Positions 13,314 to 23,094 of a stretch of 64,000 nucleotides of DNA are shown here, piece after piece. The stretch covers positions 1,924,501-1,988,500 of the forward strand of contig OX637290.1 in assembly GCA_951799445.1 (NCBI GenBank), read 5' to 3'. The stretch's first letter is position 1. Each line of letters opens with the position of its first letter. The stretch is from Pseudisothecium myosuroides (taxonomy: Eukaryota; Streptophyta; Bryopsida; Hypnales; Lembophyllaceae). Under the pieces are notes generated by a model. It ran no database searches, had not been told where the DNA came from, and saw nothing but the letters and a program-made list of their open reading frames with translations. Position numbers and translations under genes: made by a program.

Positions 13314-13550
13314 CGTGCAAGCAGCTTGCATGCGCGCTGCAAAGCTGAAGTCGATCAGGTCGTGTAGACGAATCGAATTGGAAGGAATTGAAGGAAGTGC
13401 GGCTGGTAACTAACAGTGAGCTCACTAGCTTGCTGAAGTCGACAATCTGAGTTGCAACAAATGGTGGGCTGGATGGAGGCAGAATGAACTTCAGTTAGGG
13501 TCGATCGATCGGAAGGTTGAACTGCTGGGTTGAGCAATTGGGACGCAGCC

Positions 13551-13558
13551 CTTATATA
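13551..13558 (-). promoter_or_regulatory. TATA box of GLP copy A
   Basis: TATATAAG read on the minus strand, about 240 bases upstream of the start codon. The same octamer stands in a similar position before copies B and C and before the broken copy. Confidence 0.7.
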
Positions 13559-13802
13559 CTGTATATACCCTCAATCGGCAATGCACTCAGGATCCTGAAT
13601 GAGCGGCACCAGCAACGTACAGTGAGCGACTGAGCGCGCACCTGAGACAATGCGATGGAAGGCGGCTGGCGATGGCTTGGCGTTTGACACGGTGAAAAGA
13701 AAGATTGCGCGCGTTGACTTGAAATTGCATTACTCGTCGTTTCCGTAGTCGCGCTTCGGGAATATTCGGTTTTGTAGGTTGAGGGAAGGAAGTGGCACCC
13801 CC

Positions 13803-13827
13803 AAGTTCCCGAAACCGTGTGATGTCA
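13803..13827 (-). promoter_or_regulatory. Conserved GLP upstream block, copy A
   Basis: On the minus strand it reads TGACATCACACGGTTT then CGGGAACTT, about 245 bases upstream of the TATA box. The block recurs almost unchanged at four other GLP-related loci in this window. The TGACATCA core resembles a bZIP (TGA-type) site; that assignment is inference. Confidence 0.6.
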
Positions 13828-13962
13828 ACGGGCCATTGACCTGATGTCATTTGAGCTTAGCAGAGTGCAAGTCCCGTGAAACTCCGTCGTTGATGTCCCA
13901 GTTCCAGCAATTTCTTGGTGAGTCACCCAAGCTCTCAGGCAGGCAGTTTCTGGTGGCTGCTA

Positions 13963-14382
13963 AGGTAGTATGCTCTAAAAGCGACCATTTAAGGGCTGGT
14001 CTGCCTTTTTCACAGGTTTCCATGAATAGAAATATTTTTGGATTATTTTTCAGAGAAAGAAAAATGGATGCAAAACGTAACACAAGTGGTTTCATATTTT
14101 TTGAATCATTTTTGAATTACTTATGAATTTATTAAAAAAATTTTGTTGTAGGCACCTATTTGTGACCCTAGGTCTTCCAAAATCCGATCATTTGCAACTT
14201 CTAAAGTGATTTGAATAAATGAAGGCCAATGATTGGCTCTTGCAATAAATAATGCTTTTCTCTAGATTCTCTCAATGGCTTTAGAGGTCCATTTAAGGCT
14301 TTTAAGGACCACCTAATGTCCATTTCAGACCTAAATATAGGGTCGATTTGAAGAGGTCGCTCTTTTTTAGAGTAGACTACCG
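13963..14382. mobile_element. TA-flanked MITE, AGGTAGT family
   Basis: Target duplication TA at 13961-13962 and 14383-14384. Left terminus is AGGTAGTATGCTCTAAAAGC; the right terminus is its imperfect complement, GCTCTTTTTTAGAGTAGACTA then CCG. The length is 420 bp with no coding sequence. Unit 2 has the empty site (CTGGTAGATGCTACAAATTG at about 22440), which confirms both ends and the TA duplication. A second copy is at 16921-17682. TA duplications suggest mobilisation by a Tc1/mariner-type transposase, which is inference. Confidence 0.85.
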
Positions 14383-14900
14383 TACATTGGAAAGGGGTCA
14401 CTTCAGCGGTCAGCTGGGTGAAACAACTTTGATCGTCATGGACGTTGGGAAACAAAGGCAGTTCTAACTTTTGAGGTCCGTAAAGTGACCATTTACCATC
14501 TCATTTGCACATTTGGGGGAGTTTGAGTATATTTTCCTCGAAAGATAAATGAAATTGGCATGTAACCTAAGTTGTTTGTATTTATTGGACCTTTGTGGAA
14601 TTAGTTATGGATTTTGAAGTTTGAACCGCATAAGGCTCTAAAAGTATCCGATATGTTCCATGGTGGTACATTGATGAATGCAATTGGTATATTCATTTGA
14701 AGAAAAAAATATGCATGTCCGCTTGGTTAAAGAATAAAGAGTCTGGTTGCTTTATGGACCTCCTACCTTTAGTTAGAGATATCTATAAGCTTGGGCCTTA
14801 AGCCCACGTTTAGTTTAGAAAAGCATGGTTAGAAGCATATTGTGGAATAGAAAATATTTGAATGATACCTTAATTAGAATGGTTTTAATCTTCTTTAAGA

Positions 14901-16239
14901 AAAAAATATTTGTTCATTTACTATTTTTGTTGTATTTGCTCTAGCTGCTAGAGTCAAACAACCTTCTTGAGCCCTATTTTGTCTAATGGATGGACAATCA
15001 GATAATGATGTGAATATTATTTTTATAAAATTATTTTTTAAGTGATTGTGTAGCATCTTTTATTAGATAGAAACAAATGAAAAATATTTTAGGTCAAGTT
15101 GGACAAATCTCCCCCCAAAAAGGTTCATCTTCAACAAACACTTCATAAATAGATCATTCAAATGTTATGGTTTTAGATAATATTATAAAAAAAATTCCAA
15201 CAATTTATAACTTTGAATAGGGTATCATTTGATCAAAGGATTTCCAAAGGAAAATCCATATTTGAGACTCACTATTGAACCATTTTCTAATTCACAAAAA
15301 ATCCTCGTAAACAATAGTTGCGATGATTGACTAATTAGAGACTATAAAGTTCAATTTGCAATTAATCATTTTTTCACCTCACTCTAAGACATCGATCTCT
15401 AGTTCACTCTTCTTCAATTGTATTTTATGTCATAAATGTAGCCCATTTCATTTCAATGGGTGTCTATTTCTGGTTCAAACAATATTGCAAAATATTTTGG
15501 TGCACAAAAAATATGTTTGATAGAATTTGCCAAGAAGAATATTACAAATCTAGCCACTAGTCTATTATATTAATTGATGACATTAATTTCAATGCCTAAG
15601 TACTGCAATTAGGTATATTCGTCTCAAAAGTTACCTTACTAATTATTGAAAGCTTGACCTATTGTCTATGTTAGGTAATGTATGGAAATTAGTGCTATGC
15701 AATAATACTTCAAGTGACACTAATTTGATTGATTTACACATAGTATGACTTTGAAAAATTTGAGGCACACACACTAATAGGAATATGAAGTTCAGTCATG
15801 GAGAACTAAAAATTCTTTTGAACAATTTATCACACAAAAATTAATAGAATTATTTTTTGAAAAAGTATTTGACATTATATTTCCTCCTTTGCAATGATGA
15901 ACTCACTAAAAAAGATACAAAATGTTTTTAATGGAATCGTTCCATTGGGATGAAAACATGTGTAATTAGATGATTAGATGAATTATCATCCATATTTTGT
16001 GTTATTTTGTCCAAGTCTATGGATGCAAAGTAAACTAGCCTATAATAAAAAAAAAAAGACTCATCACAAACATCTAGGAAATTACCTATTAAAGTCTTGC
16101 ATCACCCATGACAAAATTTTATCAATAAATGAAATTAGGTTGAGTTAGTAGTCACAATCAATGTCTTAGATGATGGTAATGGAGTGACTAGTGATTGCAA
16201 TAAGAATTTTGACTTTTTGATGTAAATTCATTACAAGAA
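14901..16239. other. Gene-free AT-rich stretch
   Basis: AT-rich with many short A and T runs. I see no coding frame, tRNA or structured repeat here. Confidence 0.55.
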
Positions 16240-16656
16240 GTGATTCTTTTAGGCCTTCATGTTGTAGCCATATTAGGAAATATTGTGATTGTTAAAGCTG
16301 AAAAAGATGACCATCATGAATACACTTTTTGTTCATTTGGGGGTAGTCTAGAGACTCTTTTGGACCAATTAGGCTGTACACTTCAAAAATTCATAATAGG
16401 GGAGGCAACCCATTTCCAATCACTTAAGCAATTATATATATTTGCAGGGCGGGTTTCTTTGGTGGGTAAATTTTTCCCTATGCAGCAACAGACTGTAGAA
16501 GGTTTCTATAATTTTTTAGATTTTTATTTCTCAAAACATAATTACTATGATTTTTTCAATGAAAGATTATGTTCTTCCCATGCCAATGATATGGGGCTTG
16601 CTATTTCCGACCATGGGCTGAAAACAAAATTGACCAAGGGGTCATTGCAATATTGA
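16240..16656 (+). pseudogene. Unrecognised coding fragment
   Basis: A 138-codon frame that looks more protein-like than its surroundings: a hydrophobic start (GLHVVAILGNIVIVKA), an acidic-His patch (EKDDHHEY), then mixed composition with several aromatic residues (FYNFLDFYFSKHNYYDFF). After its TGA, another frame continues with a hydrophobic, membrane-like stretch (VIAILRALWLIIM) that itself meets a TAA near 16710. This suggests a decayed gene piece with a frameshift. I do not recognise the family and cannot exclude chance. A TA-flanked MITE starts about 260 bases downstream. Confidence 0.35.
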
Positions 16657-16920
16657 GAGCCTTGTGGCTAATCATTATGTGCCACAACTGCATTGGAACC
16701 GCACTGTAATTAATCATTGTTCAAGAAAAGACAACAGTATACATAGCCATAATGGGGGCACTGATCAAGAATGGGTTGCCTCCCCTACATTCATACTTTA
16801 CCAAAAAAATAAAATTTCTAACGCTCTCCATACTTCTCACATTCGTAATTGTATAAATTTTTATTTTAAAATAGAACAACTGACGCCAACAAGGGAAATC
16901 AGTCATTCTGTCTGTGGATA

Positions 16921-17682
16921 AGGTAGTATGGTCTAAAAGCGACCATTTAAGGGCTGATCTGCCTTTTTTACAGGTTTCCTTGAACAGAAATATTTTTGGA
17001 TCATTTTTCAGAGAAAGAAAAATGGATGCGGAACGTTACACAAGTGGTTTCCTATTTTTTGAATGGTTTTTGAATTACTTATGAATTTTCAAAAAACCCT
17101 GTTATAGGCACCTATTTGTGACCCTACGTCTTCCAAAATCTGACCACTTGCAACTTCTAAAGTGATTTGAGTTAATGAAGGCCAATGACTGGCTCTTACA
17201 ATAGATAATGCTTTTTTCTCGATTCTCTCAATGACTTGAGAGGTCCATTTAAGGACCACCTAATACATTAGAGAAAAAAACAGCCCTCTGCTCCGCAGTG
17301 ACATGCCAAGCTATTAAAATGCTTGGCCTGTCACTGCAGAACTGGCCCTCGGTGAGCAGTCAGCTCGCCAAAACGGTCAGAAATCGGAATTTTTATTTAT
17401 TTATTTTTTAAATTATTATTTTTTAAGACTAAAATAAATAAATAAATAAATAAATAATTTTTTACTCGTATATTTCGTTTCCTGCGTCACTGTCGCAGCA
17501 AAAACTGTTGCGCGGAAATAGGGGAAAAAATGATTTTTTTGCCAAAAAAAAGTAAATTTTATGGTCCTCCGGAGGGCTATGGAGCAGCCCTTTGGAGGCC
17601 CCAGATTTTCTCTAATGATCCATTTCACACTTAAATATAGGGTCGATTTGAAGAGGCCGCTCGCTTTTAGAGCACACTACCT
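16921..17682. mobile_element. TA-flanked MITE, second copy, with nested insertion
   Basis: It is flanked by TA (16919-16920 and 17683-17684) and has termini AGGTAGTATGGTCTAAAAGC and, at the right, GCTTTTAGAGCACACTACCT. The sequence follows the 13963-14382 copy closely, for example GCGACCATTTAAGGGCTG and GGGTCGATTTGAAGAGG, but is split by a 352-bp element at 17266-17617. Confidence 0.85.
17266..17617. mobile_element. Nested 352-bp MITE with CATTAGAG ends
   Basis: Inverted ends CATTAGAGAAAA and TTTTCTCTAATG. The uninterrupted sequence at the same point in the first copy (ACCACCTAATGTCCATTTC near 14312) is the empty site; the border is certain to within about two bases. Inside is a 17-base hairpin (17295-17311 with 17321-17337, one mismatch, 9-base loop) and a TTTA/TAAA foldback. 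Confidence 0.75.
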
Positions 17683-17696
17683 TAGGCTGGTTCACC

Positions 17697-17926
17697 TTAA
17701 CCCTGTAAGGACACGGGGGGTGACCCTGGAAATCATGCATTGTATAAACGTGAGAGTCATTGGAATAAAAAAATCCAAAAGTACTCATTGGAAGTCAAGC
17801 TACTGGAGATGTTCTCCACTTTCCACAAAAAACTCCAAGGATGAATAGTTGTAGTTCTGTCCTACATTGAAGAATCCTTTGTCATTCATCGGACACTTAT
17901 GGTCCGCGGCGTCCTTACTGGGTTAA
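17697..17926. mobile_element. Small TTAA-flanked MITE, copy E5
   Basis: TTAA at 17697-17700 and 17923-17926 encloses CCCTGTAAGGACACGG at the left and GCGTCCTTACTGGG at the right, an imperfect inverted repeat of about 14 bases. The element is 230 bp. It ends directly at the start of the homology between the GLP B promoter and the broken GLP at 27 kb. Confidence 0.65.
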
Positions 17927-18129
17927 GCTTACACAGGTTCATAATTTCAGAAACTCCAGAGAAGATCACTTTCTGCACTGCCCCCAAAATGAAATTTAAA
18001 AAAAAATGCTCCTCGTACAGACGAATTGCTGGGAACGGCCGCCAGCGTGACCGGGCGGCCGCGGCACGACTTCTTCAAGGATTGACGTCCCGATACAGAG
18101 CTGCGCTGCTCAAGAGCCAAGTCGATTTC

Positions 18130-18152
18130 GACGTCACACGGTTTTGGGAACT
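18130..18152 (+). promoter_or_regulatory. Conserved GLP upstream block, copy B
   Basis: GACGTCACACGGTTTT then GGGAACT, about 270 bases upstream of the TATA box. Here the core is ACGTCA, a better bZIP-type match than in A and C. Most DNA around it has diverged from A and C; the block has not. Confidence 0.6.
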
Positions 18153-18420
18153 CGTCCTCGACTCTTCCACCGCTCCCTTGCTCGATTAGTCAAGCCACAG
18201 CAGAGTACAGTATTCCCGAAATGCGTGCCTCCCTTCCTCACTGGACGCCCTTCCGCACTTGCTTCACCGTACGTGTCAAGTCAACCGTAGGCTAGTGGCC
18301 TTAGCTAGCTCCCACCCATCTCACAGATCGACTCGTTCAAGTACGGTAGGGCTGCCTCACGTATTGTAGTATTGCTGCTGACGCAACTCACGCGCTCAGC
18401 TCCGACTCCTCTGTACATTG

Positions 18421-18428
18421 TATATAAG
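18421..18428 (+). promoter_or_regulatory. TATA box of GLP copy B
   Basis: TATATAAG, followed by GTCTCAGTACTCAGACCCAA. The same stretch with few changes lies at 27495 before the broken GLP. It leaves a 5' leader of about 240 bases before the ATG. Confidence 0.7.
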
Positions 18429-18691
18429 TCTCAGTACTCAGACCCAATCGAATATCACTCATCTCATCAGTTCAAACATCCGGTCGAGCCTCTCATTTTT
18501 CCTCCATCAGAGGTTAAGATCTAGCTTTATATTTAATTATAGCAGACAGCTAATACTGCCCACTTCGATTCAGCTAGCTAGTACCCTCCGCACTCCCGTT
18601 CGAAATCTGAACCAGGAGATCAATCAATTGTTACTACGCCCACACAGCTCGATTGAATATATCCAATTTTGCAACTAGCAACTTTACAAAG

Positions 18692-19363
18692 ATGGCCTCA
18701 CTGAGGCGCATGGCGCTGGCAGCCCTCTTGGTGCAAGCGGCTCTTCTCATTCTGCTGCCCATGCTCACCCTCGCCGCGGATGCTGATCCCCTCCAGGACT
18801 TCTGCGTGGCCGACGCCACCAGCAAGATCACCGTCAACGGACTGGTGTGCAAGAACGCCGCCGACGCCAAGGTCACGAACTTCCTCTTCCGCGGACTCAA
18901 CAAGCCCGGGAACACCCACAACCCCACCGCCAGCGCCGTCACGCCCGTCTTCGCCGCACAGCTGCCTGGGCTCAACACGCTGGGCATCGCCATGGCCCGC
19001 CTGGACTTCGCCAAGGGCGGCATCGTCGTCCCCCACACGCACCCGCGCGCCACGGAGCTCCTCACGGTGCTGCAGGGGCAGTTGTACGTGGGCTTCGTGA
19101 GCACGGCCAACAAGCTGTTCGCCACCACATTGTACGCGGGCGATGTGTTCGTGTTTCCCAAGGGCCTGGTGCACTTCCAGCTGAATGTGGGCAAGGGTCC
19201 GGCCGTGGCGTTGGCATCCCTGAGCAGCCAGAACCCGGGCGTGCAGCTGGTGGCGCCTGCGCTTTTCGGCGCTACCCCTCCCATCAGCGACGAGGTGCTG
19301 GAGAAGGCGTTCAAGTTGAACCAGAAGACCGTGCAGCAGATCAAAGCCAACTTCCAGGCTTGA
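18692..19363 (+). CDS. Germin-like protein, copy B
   Basis: Intronless, 223 residues, the same architecture as copy A: signal peptide 1-29, Cys38/Cys53, cupin ligands His115, His117, Glu122 and His161. The start is the MASLRRMAL methionine following ACTTTACAAAG; a longer frame opens 13 codons upstream at 18653, but that part resembles leader sequence shared with the broken 27-kb copy. It differs from copy C at seven residues (17, 24, 25, 42, 46, 63, 72); from residue 73 to the end the two proteins are identical. The promoter is a different lineage from A and C. The homology with C continues about 70 bases past the stop codon, so B and C make an inverted, convergent pair with 1.8 kb between their stops. 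Confidence 0.95.
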   Translation: MASLRRMALAALLVQAALLILLPMLTLAADADPLQDFCVADATSKITVNGLVCKNAADAKVTNFLFRGLNKPGNTHNPTASAVTPVFAAQLPGLNTLGIAMARLDFAKGGIVVPHTHPRATELLTVLQGQLYVGFVSTANKLFATTLYAGDVFVFPKGLVHFQLNVGKGPAVALASLSSQNPGVQLVAPALFGATPPISDEVLEKAFKLNQKTVQQIKANFQA

Positions 19364-21168
19364 AGAATTAATTTATAATTTTTAGCTGACTTATCGAGTT
19401 TGTGCAGGAGAATGAGGGAACATGAATATGTGAAACTGTTCGGACACTTAATTAGTGTCCGAAACTGCGGTACAGGGTTAAAACATATTCATTTTTTAAA
19501 ATCCCAAAACTACTGCAGTAGTACTTTGCTTGGATTTTATTTAGTTTTAGAGTTTAGTGGACACAGGGTGTGCTGCCTCATTTAGGGGCCAAAGCTACGG
19601 GTAGATCGAATTCTCTAAGGGCATGATCAGAGCATCTCCGAACCGCTTGGATTCCTAGTTCAATTTCGATTTCTCCCTCAAAGACACATCATATATATTT
19701 TTCATATATTCGTCAATGATGGTGTAGAGCAGGGTTGCAAATATCGATGTTCAAACTATGATTTTATGGTCAAATTTGATGACTGAAAGATTTGAATATC
19801 AGCGTCCGGATTATAACCGCTCCAGATCTAGTCAGGCAGGATCACCGTGTTCACAGACTTGAACTCAGTTTCGTTCTGGGTTTTGCTTGTCGCTGAGTGG
19901 AGAAATTCACAACATCGACTCCACAAATGTTCAGTGTTATCTACAAGGCTCATAAAGTCAAGTTCGCTAATTTGGCAGAATTCCAATACAAGTTTCGACA
20001 CTTTCAAACATAAATCCATACTTATTCTAAGTTATCCTAGGTTTGAGATCTTTATGAAAATACATGTCACAATTTTTGGTGCCAGAATTATTGCGCCACT
20101 TTAACGAAATTGATATTTCATTTGATATTTATAAATATTCTGTAAACCAGGTGCCACAGTGCCAAAAGTTTGACATAGCTCAAGAGCAATGCATGAGCCC
20201 TAAATCTTTGGACCAGAGTAGACCTCAGGTTTCCACATGTTATTAATCTGGAAATTTGCCAAAGTAACAGACGTAACCTTAACTTAGGTCACAATTGATC
20301 AGCCATGCTCAAAAAATAATCTCTGCACTGATATTTGCTTGGTAGTGAAGTTGATGAACTGCAATTGATATCAACTGCACTACTTGTGGGCACAAGTGAA
20401 GAACAGTGTGAATGAGATTATTTGTGCCAGACTCTTAATTATTGTCCTGGTCTTTCGAAATCATTCTACTTCCGAATTCTCGATCGAGCTAGACTTCCTT
20501 CTTCTGTCTTCTTAGTGGTGGGTTCCAAGCAACGTGGCTGCCCAACATATATGTGCAGCGAAGGATTGTACATGTGAAAAGAGCTGTCATGAAGCACTTA
20601 GAGAAATCAAAACGATGAGCGAGTGTAATGAAAGAGGCCGGTGCACAAATTAAACATTGCAAATGCGAACGGCATGAGATCCAGACGAGGACAACTTACA
20701 GGTTGGATCGATCACACTTCAATCAGTATCAAACATGTATGGCTTGCACTTCGTTATCAAGCTGTAGACCGAGTGTGTATATATATCACACCGTTCGAAT
20801 AATTCTGAGGTCCGAGCATGCTCACTCAGCCCAGTGAGCCGATTTTTATAAAGCAAGCTTCAAACAAAATACGAGTCACAGAATCTACTTGAATGAGTAG
20901 TTCAATGCAAAAAAATTCATTACAAAGACGGAGTCAAAGCTTGGCGCTAATACTACAGTTTTCACATGTTGTGCACTCGTGCAAGAAGAGTAGCTCAAGA
21001 TCATACTGTATGTGATCAGGTTTACGGTTTATCAGATTACAAGTGGGTGGAAACTAGTGCACACTTGGCAGTAATTAAAAAAATAATGGGACTTGAACAC
21101 ATTTTCATGTTCCCTCGATCCGTCCTGCACTAACTCGATAAGTCAGCTAAAAATTATAAATTAATTCT

Positions 21169-21840
21169 TCAAGCCTGGAAGTTGGCTTTGATCTGCTGCA
21201 CGGTCTTCTGGTTCAACTTGAACGCCTTCTCCAGCACCTCGTCGCTGATGGGAGGGGTAGCGCCGAAAAGCGCAGGCGCCACCAGCTGCACGCCCGGGTT
21301 CTGGCTGCTCAGGGATGCCAACGCCACGGCCGGACCCTTGCCCACATTCAGCTGGAAGTGCACCAGGCCCTTGGGAAACACGAACACATCGCCCGCGTAC
21401 AATGTGGTAGCGAACAGCTTGTTGGCCGTGCTCACGAAGCCCACGTACAACTGCCCCTGCAGCACGGTGAGGAGCTCGGTGGCGCGCGGGTGCGTGTGGG
21501 GGACGACGATGCCGCCCTTGGCGAAGTCCAGACGCGCCATGGCGATGCCCAGCGTGTTCAGCCCCGGCAGCTGCGCGGCGAAGACGGGCGTGACGGCGCT
21601 GGCGGTGGGGTTGTGGGTGTTCCCGTTCTTGTTGAGTCCGCGGAACAGGAAATCCGTGACCTTGGCATCGGCGGCGTTCTTGCAAACCAGTCCGTTGACG
21701 GTGACCTTGCTGGTGGTGTCGGCCACGCAGAAGTCCTGGAGGGGATCGGCGTCCGCGGCGAGGGTGATCACGGGAAGCAGAATGAGAAGAGTCGCTTGCA
21801 CCAGGAGGGCCGCCAGCGCCATGCGCCTCAGTGAGGCCAT
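21169..21840 (-). CDS. Germin-like protein, copy C
   Basis: Intronless cupin of 223 residues, nearly identical to A and B, with all four metal ligands (His115, His117, Glu122, His161) and the signal peptide. Special residues are Thr42 and Asn72. It differs from A at about six positions. Gene, promoter and 3' flank follow copy A in direct orientation, so A and C arose by duplication of the whole unit. It faces copy B tail to tail. Expected location is the cell wall. Confidence 0.95.
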   Translation of the reverse strand: MASLRRMALAALLVQATLLILLPVITLAADADPLQDFCVADTTSKVTVNGLVCKNAADAKVTDFLFRGLNKNGNTHNPTASAVTPVFAAQLPGLNTLGIAMARLDFAKGGIVVPHTHPRATELLTVLQGQLYVGFVSTANKLFATTLYAGDVFVFPKGLVHFQLNVGKGPAVALASLSSQNPGVQLVAPALFGATPPISDEVLEKAFKLNQKTVQQIKANFQA

Positions 21841-22064
21841 CGTGCAAGCTTGCTTGCTGCAAAGCCGAATTCGATCAGGTCGTGTAGACGAAAGGAAGGA
21901 AGTGCGGATGGTAATAACAGTAAGCTCACCAGCTTGCTGAAGCGGACAATCTGAGCTATAATGAATGGTTGCCGGGTTGGATGGAGGCAGAATAAACTTC
22001 AGTTAGACTCGATCGATCGGAAGGGTGAACTGCTGAGATGAGTAGTAGGGATGCAGAACTGTGG

Positions 22065-22072
22065 CTTATATA
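22065..22072 (-). promoter_or_regulatory. TATA box of GLP copy C
   Basis: TATATAAG on the minus strand, about 225 bases upstream of the start codon, matching the copy A promoter context. Confidence 0.7.
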
Positions 22073-22290
22073 GTGCCCTCAATCAATGCACGGAGGATCC
22101 TGAATGAGCGGCACCAGCAACAGTGAGCACCACCTGAGGTAATGCGAAGGAAGGCGGCTGATCGATGGCTTGGCGCATGACACGGTGAAAAGAAGGATTG
22201 CGTTGACTTGCAATGCGACACTCATCGTTTCCGTAGTCGCATTTCGGGAATATTCGGTTGTGCAGGTCGAGGAAAGGAAGTGGCACCCCC

Positions 22291-22315
22291 AAGTTCCCGA
22301 AACCGTGTGATGTCA
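22291..22315 (-). promoter_or_regulatory. Conserved GLP upstream block, copy C
   Basis: On the minus strand TGACATCACACGGTTT then CGGGAACTT, identical to the copy A block. Confidence 0.6.
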
Positions 22316-23094
22316 CACATCATTGACCTGATGTCATTTGAGCTTTGCAAAATGCAAGTCCTGTGGAACTCTGACCTTGATGTCGCGGCGCCCAGTTCCA
22401 GCAATTCCTTTTGGCCGTGAGTTTCCCAGGCAGGTAGTTTCTGGTAGATGCTACAAATTGCGGAATAGGGGCCATGTTCGATGAATGACAGTCAGGGTCA
22501 GCTGGGTGACACAACTCTGATCGTCGCGGACATTGAGAAGCACCAATTAATGTGACCGTTTGGGGGAGTTTGAATTCTTGAGTTGTTTTTCAGTGAATTT
22601 TTCTGGAAAGATAATTGGAATTGGCATGTAATCCAAGTCGTTTCATACATTTTTTGGACCTTTGTGGGATCAGTTATGGATTTTGAAGTTGGAATCACAT
22701 GAGGCTCAGTCTAAACATCATGTGTCTCCATGTTAAATTGAATTTTTTTTAGAGCATGGTTGTTTTTTGGACCCCCTACTTTAAAGATTCCTTTAAGCCA
22801 AATTTAGTTTAGAAAAACACATTTAAAATATGAGGTAGAAAATACTCCAATTATACCTTATTAATAGTTGGAATTTAGTTATGACATTGAAAATTTTATT
22901 AAACATTTGTATTTGTAAAGTTGCAAAATACTACAACTATTTTAATAAGATGGAAAATTTATTAAAAATAGCGGTATTCCACACGCCATTTTTCCATTCA
23001 TTCTTAGGACAAGTATAGATTTCAAACCGCAACTGAAGGTCTAAATGGGAAAGTGCCAAGTTTATGGGATACCATTGTTTAACAAAACATCAAC

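Larger units (their letters stand above)
10890..14900. repeat. GLP duplication unit 1 (contains gene A)
   Basis: This stretch is colinear, in direct orientation, with 19490-22880 (unit 2). Shared landmarks outside the gene include AACCGCTTGGATTCCTAG (11068 and 19642), CAGAGCAGGGTTGCAAAT-type sequence near 11188 and 19727, GTGGGCACAAGTGAAGAACA (12231 and 20387), and after the gene TTTGGGGGAGTTTGA and AATTGGCATGTAA. Unit 1 carries a 420-bp MITE at 13963-14382 that unit 2 lacks; unit 2 carries about 0.35 kb (roughly 20432-20785) that unit 1 lacks. Confidence 0.8.
19490..22880. repeat. GLP duplication unit 2 (contains gene C)
   Basis: Direct repeat of 10890-14900. It begins shortly after the 3' end of gene B and ends near 22880. 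The extra piece at about 20432-20785 is not in unit 1 and holds no recognisable gene. The pairing with unit 1 after the gene extends through GGGGGAGTTTGA (22562) and TTTAGTTTAGAAAA (22803). Confidence 0.8.

Noticed and set aside
12553..13413. Long frames of 150-286 codons on the opposite strand of GLP A, and similar ones over B and C
   Set aside because: GC-rich coding DNA leaves the other frames open. The cupin frame is the only one with family motifs, and the others repeat at B and C merely because the DNA is the same.
19439..19463. Palindrome TTCGGACACT-TAATT-AGTGTCCGAA after GLP B as a terminator or binding site
   Set aside because: It is a clear palindrome, but plant genes do not use hairpin terminators and no second copy with context was found; the meaning is unsupported.
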